Source of the DNA: Enterococcus viikkiensis
GTDB taxonomy: Bacteria; Bacillota; Bacilli; Lactobacillales; Enterococcaceae
Assembly: GCF_005405345.1 (NCBI RefSeq)
Contig: NZ_BJDW01000010.1
Location: 54,650-118,649, forward strand
Direction: 5' to 3'
Length of the DNA stretch: 64,000 nt
A program made the translations under genes and the position numbers. Shown here one piece after another: positions 10,428-20,585 of this stretch. The stretch's first letter is position 1. Each line of letters starts with the position of its first letter. Under the pieces are notes generated by a model. It saw only the letters and a program-made list of their open reading frames with translations. It ran no database searches and was not told the origin of the DNA.

Positions 10428-13400
10428 CTAAGGCTTAGGAGTTCTTAACAAATCGATTGCCTTGTTGCCTTGCAAAAAGATTAAAAAAGTTGAAGAAACG
10501 GTCTTGTGCTTCGCTTTTTCCAACGCGTCTTTATACAAATGCAATTGTCCTCGATAGCGATCCACTAGCTGTTGTTCTCGTTCTGGCGTATAAAAATCCG
10601 TTTTTAAATCATACAACAGAATCTCATGATCGAATTCCAAATAACCATCAATAATACCATGAATCAATAGTTCATCTTGATTTTGATAGTCCTTAAATAG
10701 CTGGTCAGCTGGCAGCAACATCGCAAAAGGTTCTTCTCGATGCAATTTTTCTGCATGCTGCAAGACATATGCGCCAATCCCTGAATCAAAGAACTGTAAA
10801 ATGCTTTCCACTGAAATTTTTTCAGCGACCATAGGCATCAAAGTTTTTCGTGCGACTAATTCAGCAATCAATTCCTGAATCTCCGTTTCAGTTGGTCTTT
10901 TCGTTAAAGGCAACAATTGCATGACCAAGTGCGTAGCGGTTCCAACCTCCGCGGGTGAAGCTTCTTGAAGGGTACCTAAAAATTTTGGCTCGTTAAGGGC
11001 GTCAGATGTAAAACGATAGGTCATTGCGTTATCGGAGATGTCCATCGTCTGCCGATTATCTGGATCATCATAGAGCCGTTTCAACTCAGAAACGGATTGA
11101 TAACTGGTTGTTTTCGTAGCTTCCGGATAAGGATATTCAAATAGTAGGCGCTTTTTCAATGCATCTATATTGACAGTTCCCTGCGGTAATTCTAAGGTCT
11201 TAATTTCTGGTAAATAGCCTTGAACCACTTCAGCGATTGTTTGCGGCTCAACAAAATCGATAGCAAAGGTCGCTGGATGTTGCTTCACTTTCACGACTTG
11301 ATTGACAACATATTCTGTTTGATATTTATCCATCTGAGCATGTCTAAACAAGGTCATTCCAACCCAATCAAAGAAACTATCTCGTTGCCCATTCCGTAAA
11401 CCAGCAGCCAAAACTACGGAATCGTTTCTGGCGGCTTTGCTCCATTTTTTATAGGCTGATTCTTCATCATCATACGATCCCACTAAAAATAGTTTTTGTT
11501 CTGCTCGCGTCAAAGCCACATAAAGTTTCCGCATTTCCTCTGACAGCAGTTTGTTTAGATTTTTTTGTTTGACGATTTGGAAAAGGAGTGTTTCTTTTCG
11601 AACTCGGGTATCGGGGGTTAATAGTTTTACACCTAGGCCTAGCTGCTCATCAAAAACATAATTTCGTTGCGTATCTTGAACATTGAAACTCTTACTCATA
11701 TCCATCAAGAAGACCACTGGAAATTCTAGGCCCTTACTTCCGTGAATCGTCATGACTCGAACCGCGTCACTGATTTCTTCCGTTGGCGGCTCACCTAGAT
11801 CCTTATCCTTTTCCTGCATCTTTTCAATGAAACGAATAAATTGATACAAGCCTCGGAAGCTGCTGCGTTCATAATCTTTTGCTCTTTCAATCAAAGCTAA
11901 GAGATTCGCGTGACGTTGCTGGCCGGCTGGCATACCTAAAACATAATCCAAATAGGCTGTCTCATTATAAATTTTTAACAATAAATCAGCGATTGCTTCG
12001 CGGCGGGCGAATTCCCGCCAATCATTTAAATCAACCAGAAAATCCTTTAACCGTTTAGAAAGGCTATCATCTTTTGTTTCTGCATACCGTAAAACCGCTT
12101 GATAGTATTCTTTCTGTGGTAACGCAAGGCGAACCATTGCTAGTTCCTCTTCTTGCAATCCAACGATCGGTGATCGTAATACTGCTGCTAACGGAATATC
12201 CTGGTACGGATTATCAATAATTTGCAACAAAGAGATCATGATCCGCAGTTCAGTTGATTGGAAATAGTTTTGCGTATCGTTGATTGTTAAAGGGATTTCC
12301 AGTTGTTTAAAAACTTCTAAGATCGTTAAATTATGACTTTTGGTTGGCGTCAGCAAAACAATATCTTCATATTGTAAAGGCCGCATTGCTTTTTGTTTTT
12401 TATCATAAATTTCAAAGCCTTGATCAATCAATTGACGAATCTTGGTGGCAGTCATGAAAATTTCCCCCATAGATTTGTCTTCGATCCATTCCGGCGCCTC
12501 TGAAGCTTTTTGGTAAATCAATAATTCCGGAGCAAATTCTTTTGTCTCAGGAAAAGCAGTAAATCCGTTGATTAACTCCGCCTGTTGATCATATTCGATT
12601 TGTCCGACCGACTGATCCATCAGTTGTGTAAAAACTAGATTCGTAAAATCCAAGACTTCTTTTCGTGAACGGAAATTCTCAGCCAAAATAATTCGTCGAC
12701 CACCGTCTTCATGGGCAAAATCATGGTACTTTTGAATAAACAGGGTGGGATCAGCCAAACGAAATCCATAAATCGATTGTTTTACGTCTCCTACCATAAA
12801 GAGGTTGCCGTTAGTTTGATTGCTTAACCGTTGGAGAATGGATTCTTGCAGCTGATTGATATCTTGATATTCATCGACTAACACTTCAGCAAAGCGCTGA
12901 CGATAATATGCTTCCGCTGGTCGTTTACCATCAACTTCCGCTTGCAAAATCTGCAAAGTGAAATGTTCTAAATCATTGAAATCCAACATGCTTTTTTCCC
13001 GTTTTGCTGCAGAATAAGCTTCGATGAATTGTTTCTCCACACGAACCAATTCTTCAACGATCGGCAATGCTTCTTGTAGCCGCTCAATTTGCTCAGCGGG
13101 TGAAACGGCAAAGTAGATTTCTTTTACATTCAATAAATTTTTCTTGGCTTGGTCCCGATACTCCTTGCACTCAGTGATCACCTCACCGAAAGCCTCCTTC
13201 ACCTCTTTTTTCCGCGGAGAAGGAAAGGTTGGAAAGCTCACATCATCAAATAAAGTAAAAGCTGCATCTAATTGATTATCCGCCAAAAGCTGTTCTAACT
13301 GCTGGACTATAGCCGCTTCCGTTTGTGCTAAATCAGTGATTTTTTGTAGCTCATCACTAGCTTGGCTATCTGAAATCAACCATTGATAGGTCTGCTGAAT

Positions 13401-14111
13401 CTCGTCTAAGCGTTTCAATAATTGCGGACGAATAATTTGCTGATACAATTCTGATTCAGCTAAATCATTGATGCGATAATTTTCGATCAGCCCTTCTAGC
13501 CACTCAAAAGGCGCCGGATTGGCTCTAGCAAAGTTGTACATCGACAGCACTAAATCTTCTAACCCACTATCGCTGCGGTCATTAGAAAAATTTTCAGTCA
13601 AATGATAAAAAATTTCCTGATTTTCTTCATAGAACGTTTCTCGTAGCTCGTCCCAGACGTCCTCCTTTAACAAAATCGTCTCCGTCTCATCTGTCAGCAT
13701 CCGATAACTAGGATCTAAATCAATTAAATAGAAGAATCGCTGAATGACTTTGGAACAAAAAGCGTGCAAAGTCGAAATATTAGCCATCGGCAGCAAGGTT
13801 AATTGCCGTGTAAAATGATTTTTTTGTTCTTGATCGGTTTCTTCGTTAATGGCTTCTTGCAATGCGCTTTGGATTCGTTCCTTCATTTCGCTGGCGGCAG
13901 CTTCTGTAAAAGTTACGACTAGTAACTGATCCACCGATAATTGCTGGCGTTTGATTTTTTCAATTACGCGTCGAACCAAAACAGCCGTTTTGCCAGACCC
14001 AGCCGAAGCCGAAACTAAAAGATTGGTTCCTTGATCGTAAATCGCCTGCCATTGGGAATCGGTGTACATCTCGTTGGGCGCCTTTGGAGGGATTGCATGT
14101 TTAGTTGTCAT
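10428..14111 (-). CDS. rexA: ATP-dependent helicase/nuclease subunit A (RexA/AddA)
   Basis: Subunit of the RexAB (AddAB) complex that unwinds and resects double-strand ends to start RecA-dependent repair. Walker A SASAGSGKT is near residue 34-42, motif II VDEYQD near 410, UvrD-type helicase motifs follow (MTIHGSKGLEFPVVF near 785), and a C-terminal RecB-type nuclease (GIIDGYLEF...YDLKTD near 1160-1185). ATG 14111 is 9 nt after GGAGG, whereas ATG 14120 directly abuts the site, so I prefer 14111. It overlaps the end of rexB, indicating translational coupling. Confidence 0.95.
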   Translation of the reverse strand: MTTKHAIPPKAPNEMYTDSQWQAIYDQGTNLLVSASAGSGKTAVLVRRVIEKIKRQQLSVDQLLVVTFTEAAASEMKERIQSALQEAINEETDQEQKNHFTRQLTLLPMANISTLHAFCSKVIQRFFYLIDLDPSYRMLTDETETILLKEDVWDELRETFYEENQEIFYHLTENFSNDRSDSGLEDLVLSMYNFARANPAPFEWLEGLIENYRINDLAESELYQQIIRPQLLKRLDEIQQTYQWLISDSQASDELQKITDLAQTEAAIVQQLEQLLADNQLDAAFTLFDDVSFPTFPSPRKKEVKEAFGEVITECKEYRDQAKKNLLNVKEIYFAVSPAEQIERLQEALPIVEELVRVEKQFIEAYSAAKREKSMLDFNDLEHFTLQILQAEVDGKRPAEAYYRQRFAEVLVDEYQDINQLQESILQRLSNQTNGNLFMVGDVKQSIYGFRLADPTLFIQKYHDFAHEDGGRRIILAENFRSRKEVLDFTNLVFTQLMDQSVGQIEYDQQAELINGFTAFPETKEFAPELLIYQKASEAPEWIEDKSMGEIFMTATKIRQLIDQGFEIYDKKQKAMRPLQYEDIVLLTPTKSHNLTILEVFKQLEIPLTINDTQNYFQSTELRIMISLLQIIDNPYQDIPLAAVLRSPIVGLQEEELAMVRLALPQKEYYQAVLRYAETKDDSLSKRLKDFLVDLNDWREFARREAIADLLLKIYNETAYLDYVLGMPAGQQRHANLLALIERAKDYERSSFRGLYQFIRFIEKMQEKDKDLGEPPTEEISDAVRVMTIHGSKGLEFPVVFLMDMSKSFNVQDTQRNYVFDEQLGLGVKLLTPDTRVRKETLLFQIVKQKNLNKLLSEEMRKLYVALTRAEQKLFLVGSYDDEESAYKKWSKAARNDSVVLAAGLRNGQRDSFFDWVGMTLFRHAQMDKYQTEYVVNQVVKVKQHPATFAIDFVEPQTIAEVVQGYLPEIKTLELPQGTVNIDALKKRLLFEYPYPEATKTTSYQSVSELKRLYDDPDNRQTMDISDNAMTYRFTSDALNEPKFLGTLQEASPAEVGTATHLVMQLLPLTKRPTETEIQELIAELVARKTLMPMVAEKISVESILQFFDSGIGAYVLQHAEKLHREEPFAMLLPADQLFKDYQNQDELLIHGIIDGYLEFDHEILLYDLKTDFYTPEREQQLVDRYRGQLHLYKDALEKAKHKTVSSTFLIFLQGNKAIDLLRTPKP

Positions 14112-17100
14112 GTAGCTCATCCTCCATTCTTCTCAATACTTCTTCTTTTGAAAGCTTTTCTAAGCGATGGTAATTATTTTCCTTCAACATCACATCGAAC
14201 TTACAGACACTGCGGAAGGGGCATTGCTGACAAGCGATCCGCTGATTGTCCTTATACGTCGGATTCAGTTTGATCTCGCCCGAAACAATTTGATTACCGG
14301 CCGCTTGAATTTTTTGTCGGTTGAACTCTCGAAGTAATTCGATTTCAGATAGTTCGTAAAATTTGTCTTTCGATTGTGAAATCGGCTGTGTTTGTCCTTT
14401 AGCGTCTTTTCGCAACGGAAACAATAAAGAATTTTCCTTCTCCTGCAAGCTGTGATCTAACTGATCATACAATTCTTGCTCTTTCGCAAACAAACCATCA
14501 TAGTGATACGATTTCAAGGTTTCCTTGTCAATCGCATTTGGATCTTTCAAAACTGGATTGTGAACGTGAAGATAATACGCCCCCGCCGGCTTAATTGATT
14601 TATCACTGGTCATGCCATAATCGGTAATCGCCACATCTAAATAGGTAATCAATTGCAAGGCAATCCCGTAATACGCATCTGCGACATTGAAACTGTGGGG
14701 ACTGGATTTGTAGTCCACCACGCTTAGCCAGTCAGATTCTGCACCTTTTAATTGGTCTAAGCGATCAATTTTCCCTCGGATAGCTACTTCACCACCAGTA
14801 GCAAGAGGCAAACTAATTCCCGGTATGCCTTTTTGACCACCAATCGAACCAAAGACAATCTCTGTTTTTTGCGGTTCCAATTTCGTGCGCAAGCCTTGTT
14901 GAACTAAGCCCCAGCTAACTTTTTGAATCGTTCTTGCCAATTGATAGCGAATATAATTCATGCGCGCGGAGCTGGAAAGAATCGCAAATTTCAATTCGCC
15001 AAATAATTCTTTCAAGACATCATCCGCTAAGGCGACTCGCTGAGCTTCGGTTAGTTCCGTTAAGCGCAAGCCTTGCTCATTAATCAACCGGAAAAAATAA
15101 TCCAGCGCTTCATGATAAAAATCCCCCGCAGCGGCAGGTGTTAACCCATAAACGGTCCGCTCCTTCAGTCCTAAACCAAAATTAGCAAAATACTTATACT
15201 GACAATTATAAAAATTCTCAATTCGAGAAACTGAAACATAAAGATTCTTCCCATAAAGCTGCTGTGCTGTCTCAGGAAATAAAGCACGTGGAACATTCAA
15301 CTCCTGCAAACTTTGGAAAACTTTTTGTGCTAGCGGGGCCTGTGAACTATTTTGGATAAACTTCTGTAACTCACGCCAAGCTGGTAAGAAGGCCCGATTT
15401 TCGTCTTGTGCCAAACGATTCAGCTGGATCAAATCTGACAATAAGGTTCTCAACGTTCCCATTCGTTTTTCCGGCTGACTCGCCAAACTTAATGACTCGG
15501 CTTCGATCACTGGTAGATTCAAGCCTTTACTTAATTGTGTCAAAAAAGGCGAAATCGCTAATTTCTTTTCTCCCTCGACTGTTGTTGCAACACTTAAATA
15601 AAGTTTTTCTCTGGCCGATAAAAAGACTGAATAAGCTAAGAAAGGTTCACGATTGACCTTCGAACTATTGTTTTCCGGTAAAAATTTTCCTTCTGGTAAA
15701 TTTTGATTAAAGGCTGATCGTTCTTCTGCCGACAATAACCCCTTATCGTCAAAGCGAGCGGGAAAATCATGATCGTTCAACCCGATGGCAAAGGTAACTT
15801 TCATTTGATCGACTCGCGCCAATTCTAAATCATTCACTCGAACTTGATCGATCGCCGTTGGAATTTTTCCATAAGTCAAATTCATCAAACCGGTTAGAAA
15901 AATTTCTTGAAAGGTCGTCCAATCAAAAATATCTGCACCATAAATCAGCACATATTCATCTAACAAATCCATTAAGGCTTGCCATGTCTGCTCATGATTG
16001 CGGGCTTTGTCTAATTCACCCTTTTCCACCTCTTGATCACGCCAGAAAAGCAGTTGACGCTTCACGCCACAGGTTTCTAAAAATTGATAAAAAAGAGTCG
16101 CCGCCGCTAACCCATTTTCTGCATCTTTGATCTTTTTGAAAAAGGCTGGCAATACTTGTTGGACAGACCGCCGTACTTGATTAGACGTTTCTTCCAACGC
16201 TTTGGCATCCTTAAAGGCTTCTGCCTCAAAGTCGTAATCAACAAAGTGCCAATCGGATTCCTTCGTCCACACACTACCACGAAAATTATAGGCTAAACAA
16301 AGATTTTCTGTTTGATCAATCTGCCGACGATAGTCTTGCTGGTTTAAAAACCAGTTCTCTGTTGTCCAATCAAAAGGCGCGAATAATTCCGAACGGAGCA
16401 TTCGGAAAATATCATTGATTCGATAATGGTATTTATCAATTAGAAACAGTGCCTGTAAAAATTCGATTAACGGATGTGCCGCCATTTCTTGCGTCTCGTC
16501 CAAATAAAATGGGATCTCAAGTTTTTGGAAAAGATCCGGCAAGACACTGTTATAGACTTGCGGATCGCGTAGTAAAATCTGAATATCCTTATATCGATAC
16601 CCCTCCACGCTCACTAAATGACGGATCTGATTACCGATTTGACGAATTTCTTCATTAACTGTGGCATACTTAGTCATCTGAATTTGATCTGTCTGTGAGA
16701 GATCACTTTTTTGTTGCTGTGCCCAAAAAGCACTAACTTGATTAAAAACAGTATCTCGTTTGCCAGCAAATTGATCTGGCCGAACAGGGATCTGCTGACT
16801 ATCGGCCCGCTGTTTCAATTGAAAATATGTTTTCCCAGGATCAGCAAATAAATTCAAAGGATTTGCTTCTTCATTTGGATATGCCCGATCCAATTCCAAA
16901 GCTACCGTCAACTCACCGCAAGTCATCAAGGCATTGAGTACACTTAGTTCGCGGGCGTTGAAACGGGTAAACCCGCTCACGATAAACAGATCCCCTGATA
17001 ATTTCTGTTGTGTCAAATAATTTTCCAACAATAGTAAAGGATCTTCGTTAGCTACTTGATATGTGATTAGCGCTTCTTCATATTTACTGAAAACTCTCTT

Positions 17101-17583
17101 CAAGTCTTTCAGCTTTAGCGCTTGATCAGGATCATTTTCGCTCACCGCTAGATCCTCTACTAAGACATTGCCAACTTGCATCTCTTGATAAAAACCCAAC
17201 AATTGTTGGATAAAGCCCGTTTTATTAACCTCTCCACGAAAAATCGTTAGTTCTTCTTGTAAATCTTGTAGAACCTTTCGTAAAATCATGGCATTCCCAG
17301 CATCTGATAAAATATTTCCTGGAACTTGTCCATCTCGCTGTAAAAAATACCACGCTAAACGTTGAAAACTAAAAACCTGTGTTCGAATCGTACTGAACTC
17401 AGAATCGTGAGTATTTTTTTTCATGGCAGACAAAAGATTGATCTCTTGTTCAAATTTATTGTAATTGGGGACTAAGAAAAACACGTGGTTGGCCGGGTTC
17501 TTTTCCAACCAGCTTTGCGCCAATTGGATCATGCGTTCCTTCGCGTCCGTCTGTCCAGCACCTAATAAAAATTGTAACGGCAT
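14101..17583 (-). CDS. rexB: ATP-dependent nuclease subunit B (RexB)
   Basis: Partner of RexA, 1160 residues. The N-terminus LQFLLGAGQTDAKERM occupies the place of AddB's Walker A but lacks GKT, which is the RexB form found in lactococci, streptococci and enterococci. The C-terminal nuclease carries VVDYKSS near 945. An Fe-S staple is suggested by an isolated Cys (NFYNCQYKYF, near 800) and a C-terminal CQQCPFRSVC cluster near 1120. The ATG follows GAGGGG. It is the first gene of the rexBA operon. Confidence 0.94.
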   Translation of the reverse strand: MPLQFLLGAGQTDAKERMIQLAQSWLEKNPANHVFFLVPNYNKFEQEINLLSAMKKNTHDSEFSTIRTQVFSFQRLAWYFLQRDGQVPGNILSDAGNAMILRKVLQDLQEELTIFRGEVNKTGFIQQLLGFYQEMQVGNVLVEDLAVSENDPDQALKLKDLKRVFSKYEEALITYQVANEDPLLLLENYLTQQKLSGDLFIVSGFTRFNARELSVLNALMTCGELTVALELDRAYPNEEANPLNLFADPGKTYFQLKQRADSQQIPVRPDQFAGKRDTVFNQVSAFWAQQQKSDLSQTDQIQMTKYATVNEEIRQIGNQIRHLVSVEGYRYKDIQILLRDPQVYNSVLPDLFQKLEIPFYLDETQEMAAHPLIEFLQALFLIDKYHYRINDIFRMLRSELFAPFDWTTENWFLNQQDYRRQIDQTENLCLAYNFRGSVWTKESDWHFVDYDFEAEAFKDAKALEETSNQVRRSVQQVLPAFFKKIKDAENGLAAATLFYQFLETCGVKRQLLFWRDQEVEKGELDKARNHEQTWQALMDLLDEYVLIYGADIFDWTTFQEIFLTGLMNLTYGKIPTAIDQVRVNDLELARVDQMKVTFAIGLNDHDFPARFDDKGLLSAEERSAFNQNLPEGKFLPENNSSKVNREPFLAYSVFLSAREKLYLSVATTVEGEKKLAISPFLTQLSKGLNLPVIEAESLSLASQPEKRMGTLRTLLSDLIQLNRLAQDENRAFLPAWRELQKFIQNSSQAPLAQKVFQSLQELNVPRALFPETAQQLYGKNLYVSVSRIENFYNCQYKYFANFGLGLKERTVYGLTPAAAGDFYHEALDYFFRLINEQGLRLTELTEAQRVALADDVLKELFGELKFAILSSSARMNYIRYQLARTIQKVSWGLVQQGLRTKLEPQKTEIVFGSIGGQKGIPGISLPLATGGEVAIRGKIDRLDQLKGAESDWLSVVDYKSSPHSFNVADAYYGIALQLITYLDVAITDYGMTSDKSIKPAGAYYLHVHNPVLKDPNAIDKETLKSYHYDGLFAKEQELYDQLDHSLQEKENSLLFPLRKDAKGQTQPISQSKDKFYELSEIELLREFNRQKIQAAGNQIVSGEIKLNPTYKDNQRIACQQCPFRSVCKFDVMLKENNYHRLEKLSKEEVLRRMEDELHDN

Positions 17584-17713
17584 TGTTTCCCCTCTTTTCT
17601 ATATTTTCATTTCTCGTTTATTATAACAGTTCAAGTAAAACAACGCATGAATCTGAGCGAATCAAAAAATGGTATAAAAAATTAAAAAATCTCAAACTCT
17701 GCACAGCAACTCA

Positions 17714-17744
17714 CAAAAATAGACTAGCAAATTGCTAGTCTATT
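17714..17744 (-). terminator. Terminator after lepB
   Basis: Inverted repeat AATAGACTAGCAA / TTGCTAGTCTATT followed by T residues on the minus strand. It overlaps the lepB stop codon at 17735-17737. Confidence 0.85.
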
Positions 17745-18277
17745 GTTCCAAACCGGTCTAAGGGCCAAAAGACAAATTTTACATCGGCCATAATATTCTT
17801 TTCCTGGATCATTCCAATGATTCGACTATCTTTTGAGATACGCCGATTGTCCCCTAGAACAAATAACTCACCAGCGGGAACTTTTTCTGCACCAAAGAGA
17901 TCTTTTAAATTGAAATCATAAGTAAGGGGTTGATCATCCGTCAGTTCTTTTTTGAATTCATCTAAGTAGGGCTCAGCAACTTTTTTTCCGTTGATATACA
18001 GCTGATCATTTTTATATTCTATGGTATCTCCAGGCAAACCAATCACACGTTTGATATAATTTTTTCCCGGATCATCAGGGGCTGGGAAAGTCACGATATC
18101 AAAACGTTTGACTTCGGTATTTTTCAATGCGATTACTCGTTCACCATCTACCAATGTTGGATCCATTGAATCCCCCTTAACCACTACTGGCGTAAAAACA
18201 TAATGCCGCAAACCAAACAAGATGACCACCAATATCAAAAAATAAAGAATTGTCTTTCCAATCTCTTTTATATTCAT
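17735..18277 (-). CDS. lepB: Type I signal peptidase
   Basis: Membrane serine protease that removes signal peptides from exported proteins. One N-terminal membrane anchor (about residues 8-25) is followed by the catalytic Ser37 in GDSMDPT, the catalytic Lys76 in YIKRVIGLPGD and the box E sequence GDNRRISKDSR near 143-153. At 180 residues it is a typical Gram-positive SipS-like enzyme. It stands alone with its own terminator. Other paralogues may exist elsewhere, so the symbol is by family. Confidence 0.94.
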   Translation of the reverse strand: MNIKEIGKTILYFLILVVILFGLRHYVFTPVVVKGDSMDPTLVDGERVIALKNTEVKRFDIVTFPAPDDPGKNYIKRVIGLPGDTIEYKNDQLYINGKKVAEPYLDEFKKELTDDQPLTYDFNLKDLFGAEKVPAGELFVLGDNRRISKDSRIIGMIQEKNIMADVKFVFWPLDRFGTID

Positions 18278-18460
18278 TCACGTGCCTCCATTTTTCCTTC
18301 TTACATTAAGTTTAACACAGACTATTTTGTTTCTTCTGTTTTAGTCTGTAGCTTTTAAAAAAATTACTTTTCCTGCGAGCATATTTCTTTCCTTACTTTT
18401 TGTAAGATGATATAGTAGCTCTTGTAAATAAGAACTCAACAAGAAAAGGTGGAAATTATT

Positions 18461-19057
18461 ATGTCTCAATTTTTAGACTCTTTGAAAGATCGCCGTTCAT
18501 TCTACGCATTAGGACGCGACGTTAAATTATCAGAAGAAGAAATCACAGAATTAATCAAAGATGCTGTTAAAAACAGTCCAACAGCTTTCAACGCGCAATC
18601 TCCACGTGCGGTTATTCTTTTCAACGATGCTCACGAAAAATTATGGAACATTGTTGAAGAAGCATTAAAACCTTTGACTCCTGCTGAAGCTTTCCCTAAC
18701 ACTCAAGCTAAAATTGCTGGATTCAGAAACGCTTTAGGTACTGTATTGTTCTTTAAAGAAACTGATACTGTAAAACATTTGCAAGAACAATTTGCGCTAT
18801 ATGCTGATAACTTCCCTGATTGGGCTGAACAATCAAACGGTATAGCTACAGCCAATGTATGGACTGCTCTAAATGCAGCAGGACTTGGCGCGAACCTACA
18901 ACATTATAACCCAGTAATTGATGATGCTGTTGCAAAAGAATGGGATATCCCAGCAAACTGGCAATTACGTTCTCAACTAGTCTTTGGTTCTAAAGAAGGC
19001 GATGCTGGCGAAAAGGAATATTTAGCTGACGACGAACGTTTCCGTGTATATCGTTAA
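18461..19057 (+). CDS. Nitroreductase-family oxidoreductase (HBN1/FRM2-like)
   Basis: A 198-residue FMN protein of the nitroreductase fold. The N-terminus SFLDSLKDRRSFYALGR-like start (MSQFLDSLKDRRSFYALG), the NSPTAFNAQSPRAV segment and the C-terminal WQLRSQLVFG match the short nitroreductases related to yeast Hbn1/Frm2. ATG 18461 follows AAAGGTGG at 8 nt; GTG 18449 would lack a site. Physiological substrate is unknown; relatives respond to lipid or oxidative stress. Codon choice is highly biased, suggesting strong expression. Confidence 0.88.
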   Translation: MSQFLDSLKDRRSFYALGRDVKLSEEEITELIKDAVKNSPTAFNAQSPRAVILFNDAHEKLWNIVEEALKPLTPAEAFPNTQAKIAGFRNALGTVLFFKETDTVKHLQEQFALYADNFPDWAEQSNGIATANVWTALNAAGLGANLQHYNPVIDDAVAKEWDIPANWQLRSQLVFGSKEGDAGEKEYLADDERFRVYR

Positions 19058-19069
19058 TCCGATCTAAAC

Positions 19070-19100
19070 AAAAATCGAGGCCTAGGCCTCGATTTTTTTT
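19070..19100. terminator. Terminator after the nitroreductase gene
   Basis: Inverted repeat AAAATCGAGGCC / GGCCTCGATTTT followed by a long T run on the plus strand; it can also end the converging membrane-protein gene. Confidence 0.88.
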
Positions 19101-19127
19101 TATAATAAAGATGGTGTCTCCACCATC

Positions 19128-19622
19128 TCATCGTCCGTCTTTCGGTTCATCATCTTTTGTTAAAATTTCCAACTTAGTACCTTCAACTAGATGAGTAGAA
19201 AGAAAGACCACCATTTCTGTTAACGGATAATCAAACATCAAAATCGGTCCTCGACGATCCTTGCGAAAATAGTTTAATTTAATCAAACCACTTTCTTCCT
19301 GGTACAAAACCACTCGCTCAATTTCCTTTAACGGAATACCTCGATTGTCAAGACTGAACAACAGTAAACTATCTTCTGTGAAACCTTTTTTATCCAACAA
19401 GAAGCTCAGCATGATCAAAGCCGCTAAAATAGTGCGGATACGTTCGTTAAGATCTTGCCAACTGCTAAAGCCAATCCATAAAATCAAAAACGTCAAAAAA
19501 AGATAAGTTGGGTACATTCTCCTTTTTTGTAAAACTGGAATTACAATCGACTTACGGGTCATAAATAAAAATACATATAAAACGATCGTAAAAAGTAGTA
19601 ATAATAATGTAAATATATTCAA
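19128..19622 (-). CDS. Hypothetical membrane protein with two or three N-terminal helices
   Basis: I do not recognise this 164-residue protein. Hydrophobic segments at about 3-20, 40-55 and 65-80 suggest membrane anchoring, and a cytoplasmic C-terminal half (about 85-164) of alternating beta-type segments resembles the small PH-like domains of many Firmicutes membrane proteins. The start is TTG at 19622, 5 nt after AAGGCGG. It lies 12 bp downstream of a small KOW-like protein gene on the same strand and is probably cotranscribed. Confidence 0.7.
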   Translation of the reverse strand: MNIFTLLLLLFTIVLYVFLFMTRKSIVIPVLQKRRMYPTYLFLTFLILWIGFSSWQDLNERIRTILAALIMLSFLLDKKGFTEDSLLLFSLDNRGIPLKEIERVVLYQEESGLIKLNYFRKDRRGPILMFDYPLTEMVVFLSTHLVEGTKLEILTKDDEPKDGR

Positions 19623-19634
19623 AAGAACCGCCTT

Positions 19635-19838
19635 CTAACTTGGGTTGAAATTAGAATATTTTACCACGACCATGTTAGATTTGTCATCTCGCTGCTCCTG
19701 ATCGATGTCTTCGCATTGATTGATTCGAACAACCGCACAGTTGGTCATCTTTGAAATAACTTCTCCTTCGACACATTCTTCGAAGCCAATTGGATGGCAC
19801 CGATAACTTCTTCCAAGTTCAATTTCTTCTTCATTCAT
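19635..19838 (-). CDS. Small DUF2187-like protein
   Basis: A 67-residue acidic protein with a compact beta pattern (VEGEVISKMTNCAVVRI ... NMVVVKYSNF). It resembles the short DUF2187/YkvS-type proteins of Firmicutes, whose role is unknown; this is a resemblance by eye. ATG 19838 follows GGAGGGC at 6 nt; the frame extends to 19862 but that start precedes the ribosome site. It leads a two-gene unit with the membrane protein downstream. Confidence 0.65.
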   Translation of the reverse strand: MNEEEIELGRSYRCHPIGFEECVEGEVISKMTNCAVVRINQCEDIDQEQRDDKSNMVVVKYSNFNPS

Positions 19839-19997
19839 AAATAAGCCCTCCAGTATCGACATTCATTTGTTCGTCTAGCTTTTGGATCAATTTAAAGGCA
19901 TTATACCTAAGTATGGAATGGTTTACAATCGAAACCTCCTATTTAGTCGCAAAAATACATCAAATCGTGTAAAATTATTTTATGGAGGTGATTTTTT

Positions 19998-20525
19998 ATG
20001 TCTAATTTTTTAGATTCAATTAGAAAGTATGGTTATTTGCGCAGTGCCTGTTATTTGATTCTTGGTGTCGCTATCTTGCTTTCCCCAAGAAGTGTTTTTA
20101 AAGGGATTGTTTATATCGTTTTCTTCTATTTATTGATTTTCGGTATTCTTCAAATTATCCGCGGTTTTCGAGCAAAAAAATACACTGGAAATGTCGGTTA
20201 CGAAACAACCGGAGGGATTATTCGAGTCATCGTGGCCTTTATCATCTTATGGTTTTCAAAGGGAATCATCAGTATCTTACCAATGTTTTTAGGTTTCCTT
20301 ATCTTAGTGTTCGCGATTGGGCAATTCATTCAGAGTTGGAATGCTAGAAAAAACGGTTTTCCTGTTGTTGGACAACTGATATATAGCGGATTGATGATCC
20401 TTGCCGGCGTGTTTCTTCTATTTAATCCTTTCAGCAGCTTAATGTTTCTATTTCAGATTTTCGGTTTTCTACTGATTACGATGGCCGTTTCTGAATTTAT
20501 TAACACACGACGTCTTGCGAAATAG
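19998..20525 (+). CDS. DUF308/HdeD-like membrane protein
   Basis: A 175-residue polytopic protein with about six hydrophobic segments arranged in pairs and short charged loops (RGFRAKKYTG, NARKNGF, NTRRLAK). The YLILGVAILLSPRSVFKG start and the repeated two-helix pattern match the DUF308 (HdeD) family, of unknown function but linked to acid stress in enterobacteria. A strong GGAGGTGA site precedes the ATG. Its short spacing to the next gene (60 bp) allows cotranscription. Confidence 0.78.
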   Translation: MSNFLDSIRKYGYLRSACYLILGVAILLSPRSVFKGIVYIVFFYLLIFGILQIIRGFRAKKYTGNVGYETTGGIIRVIVAFIILWFSKGIISILPMFLGFLILVFAIGQFIQSWNARKNGFPVVGQLIYSGLMILAGVFLLFNPFSSLMFLFQIFGFLLITMAVSEFINTRRLAK

Positions 20526-20585
20526 AGAATTGTTTCTATTGTCATAAAGCTTTATACTACTACTATCAAAGTAAGTGAGGTTATT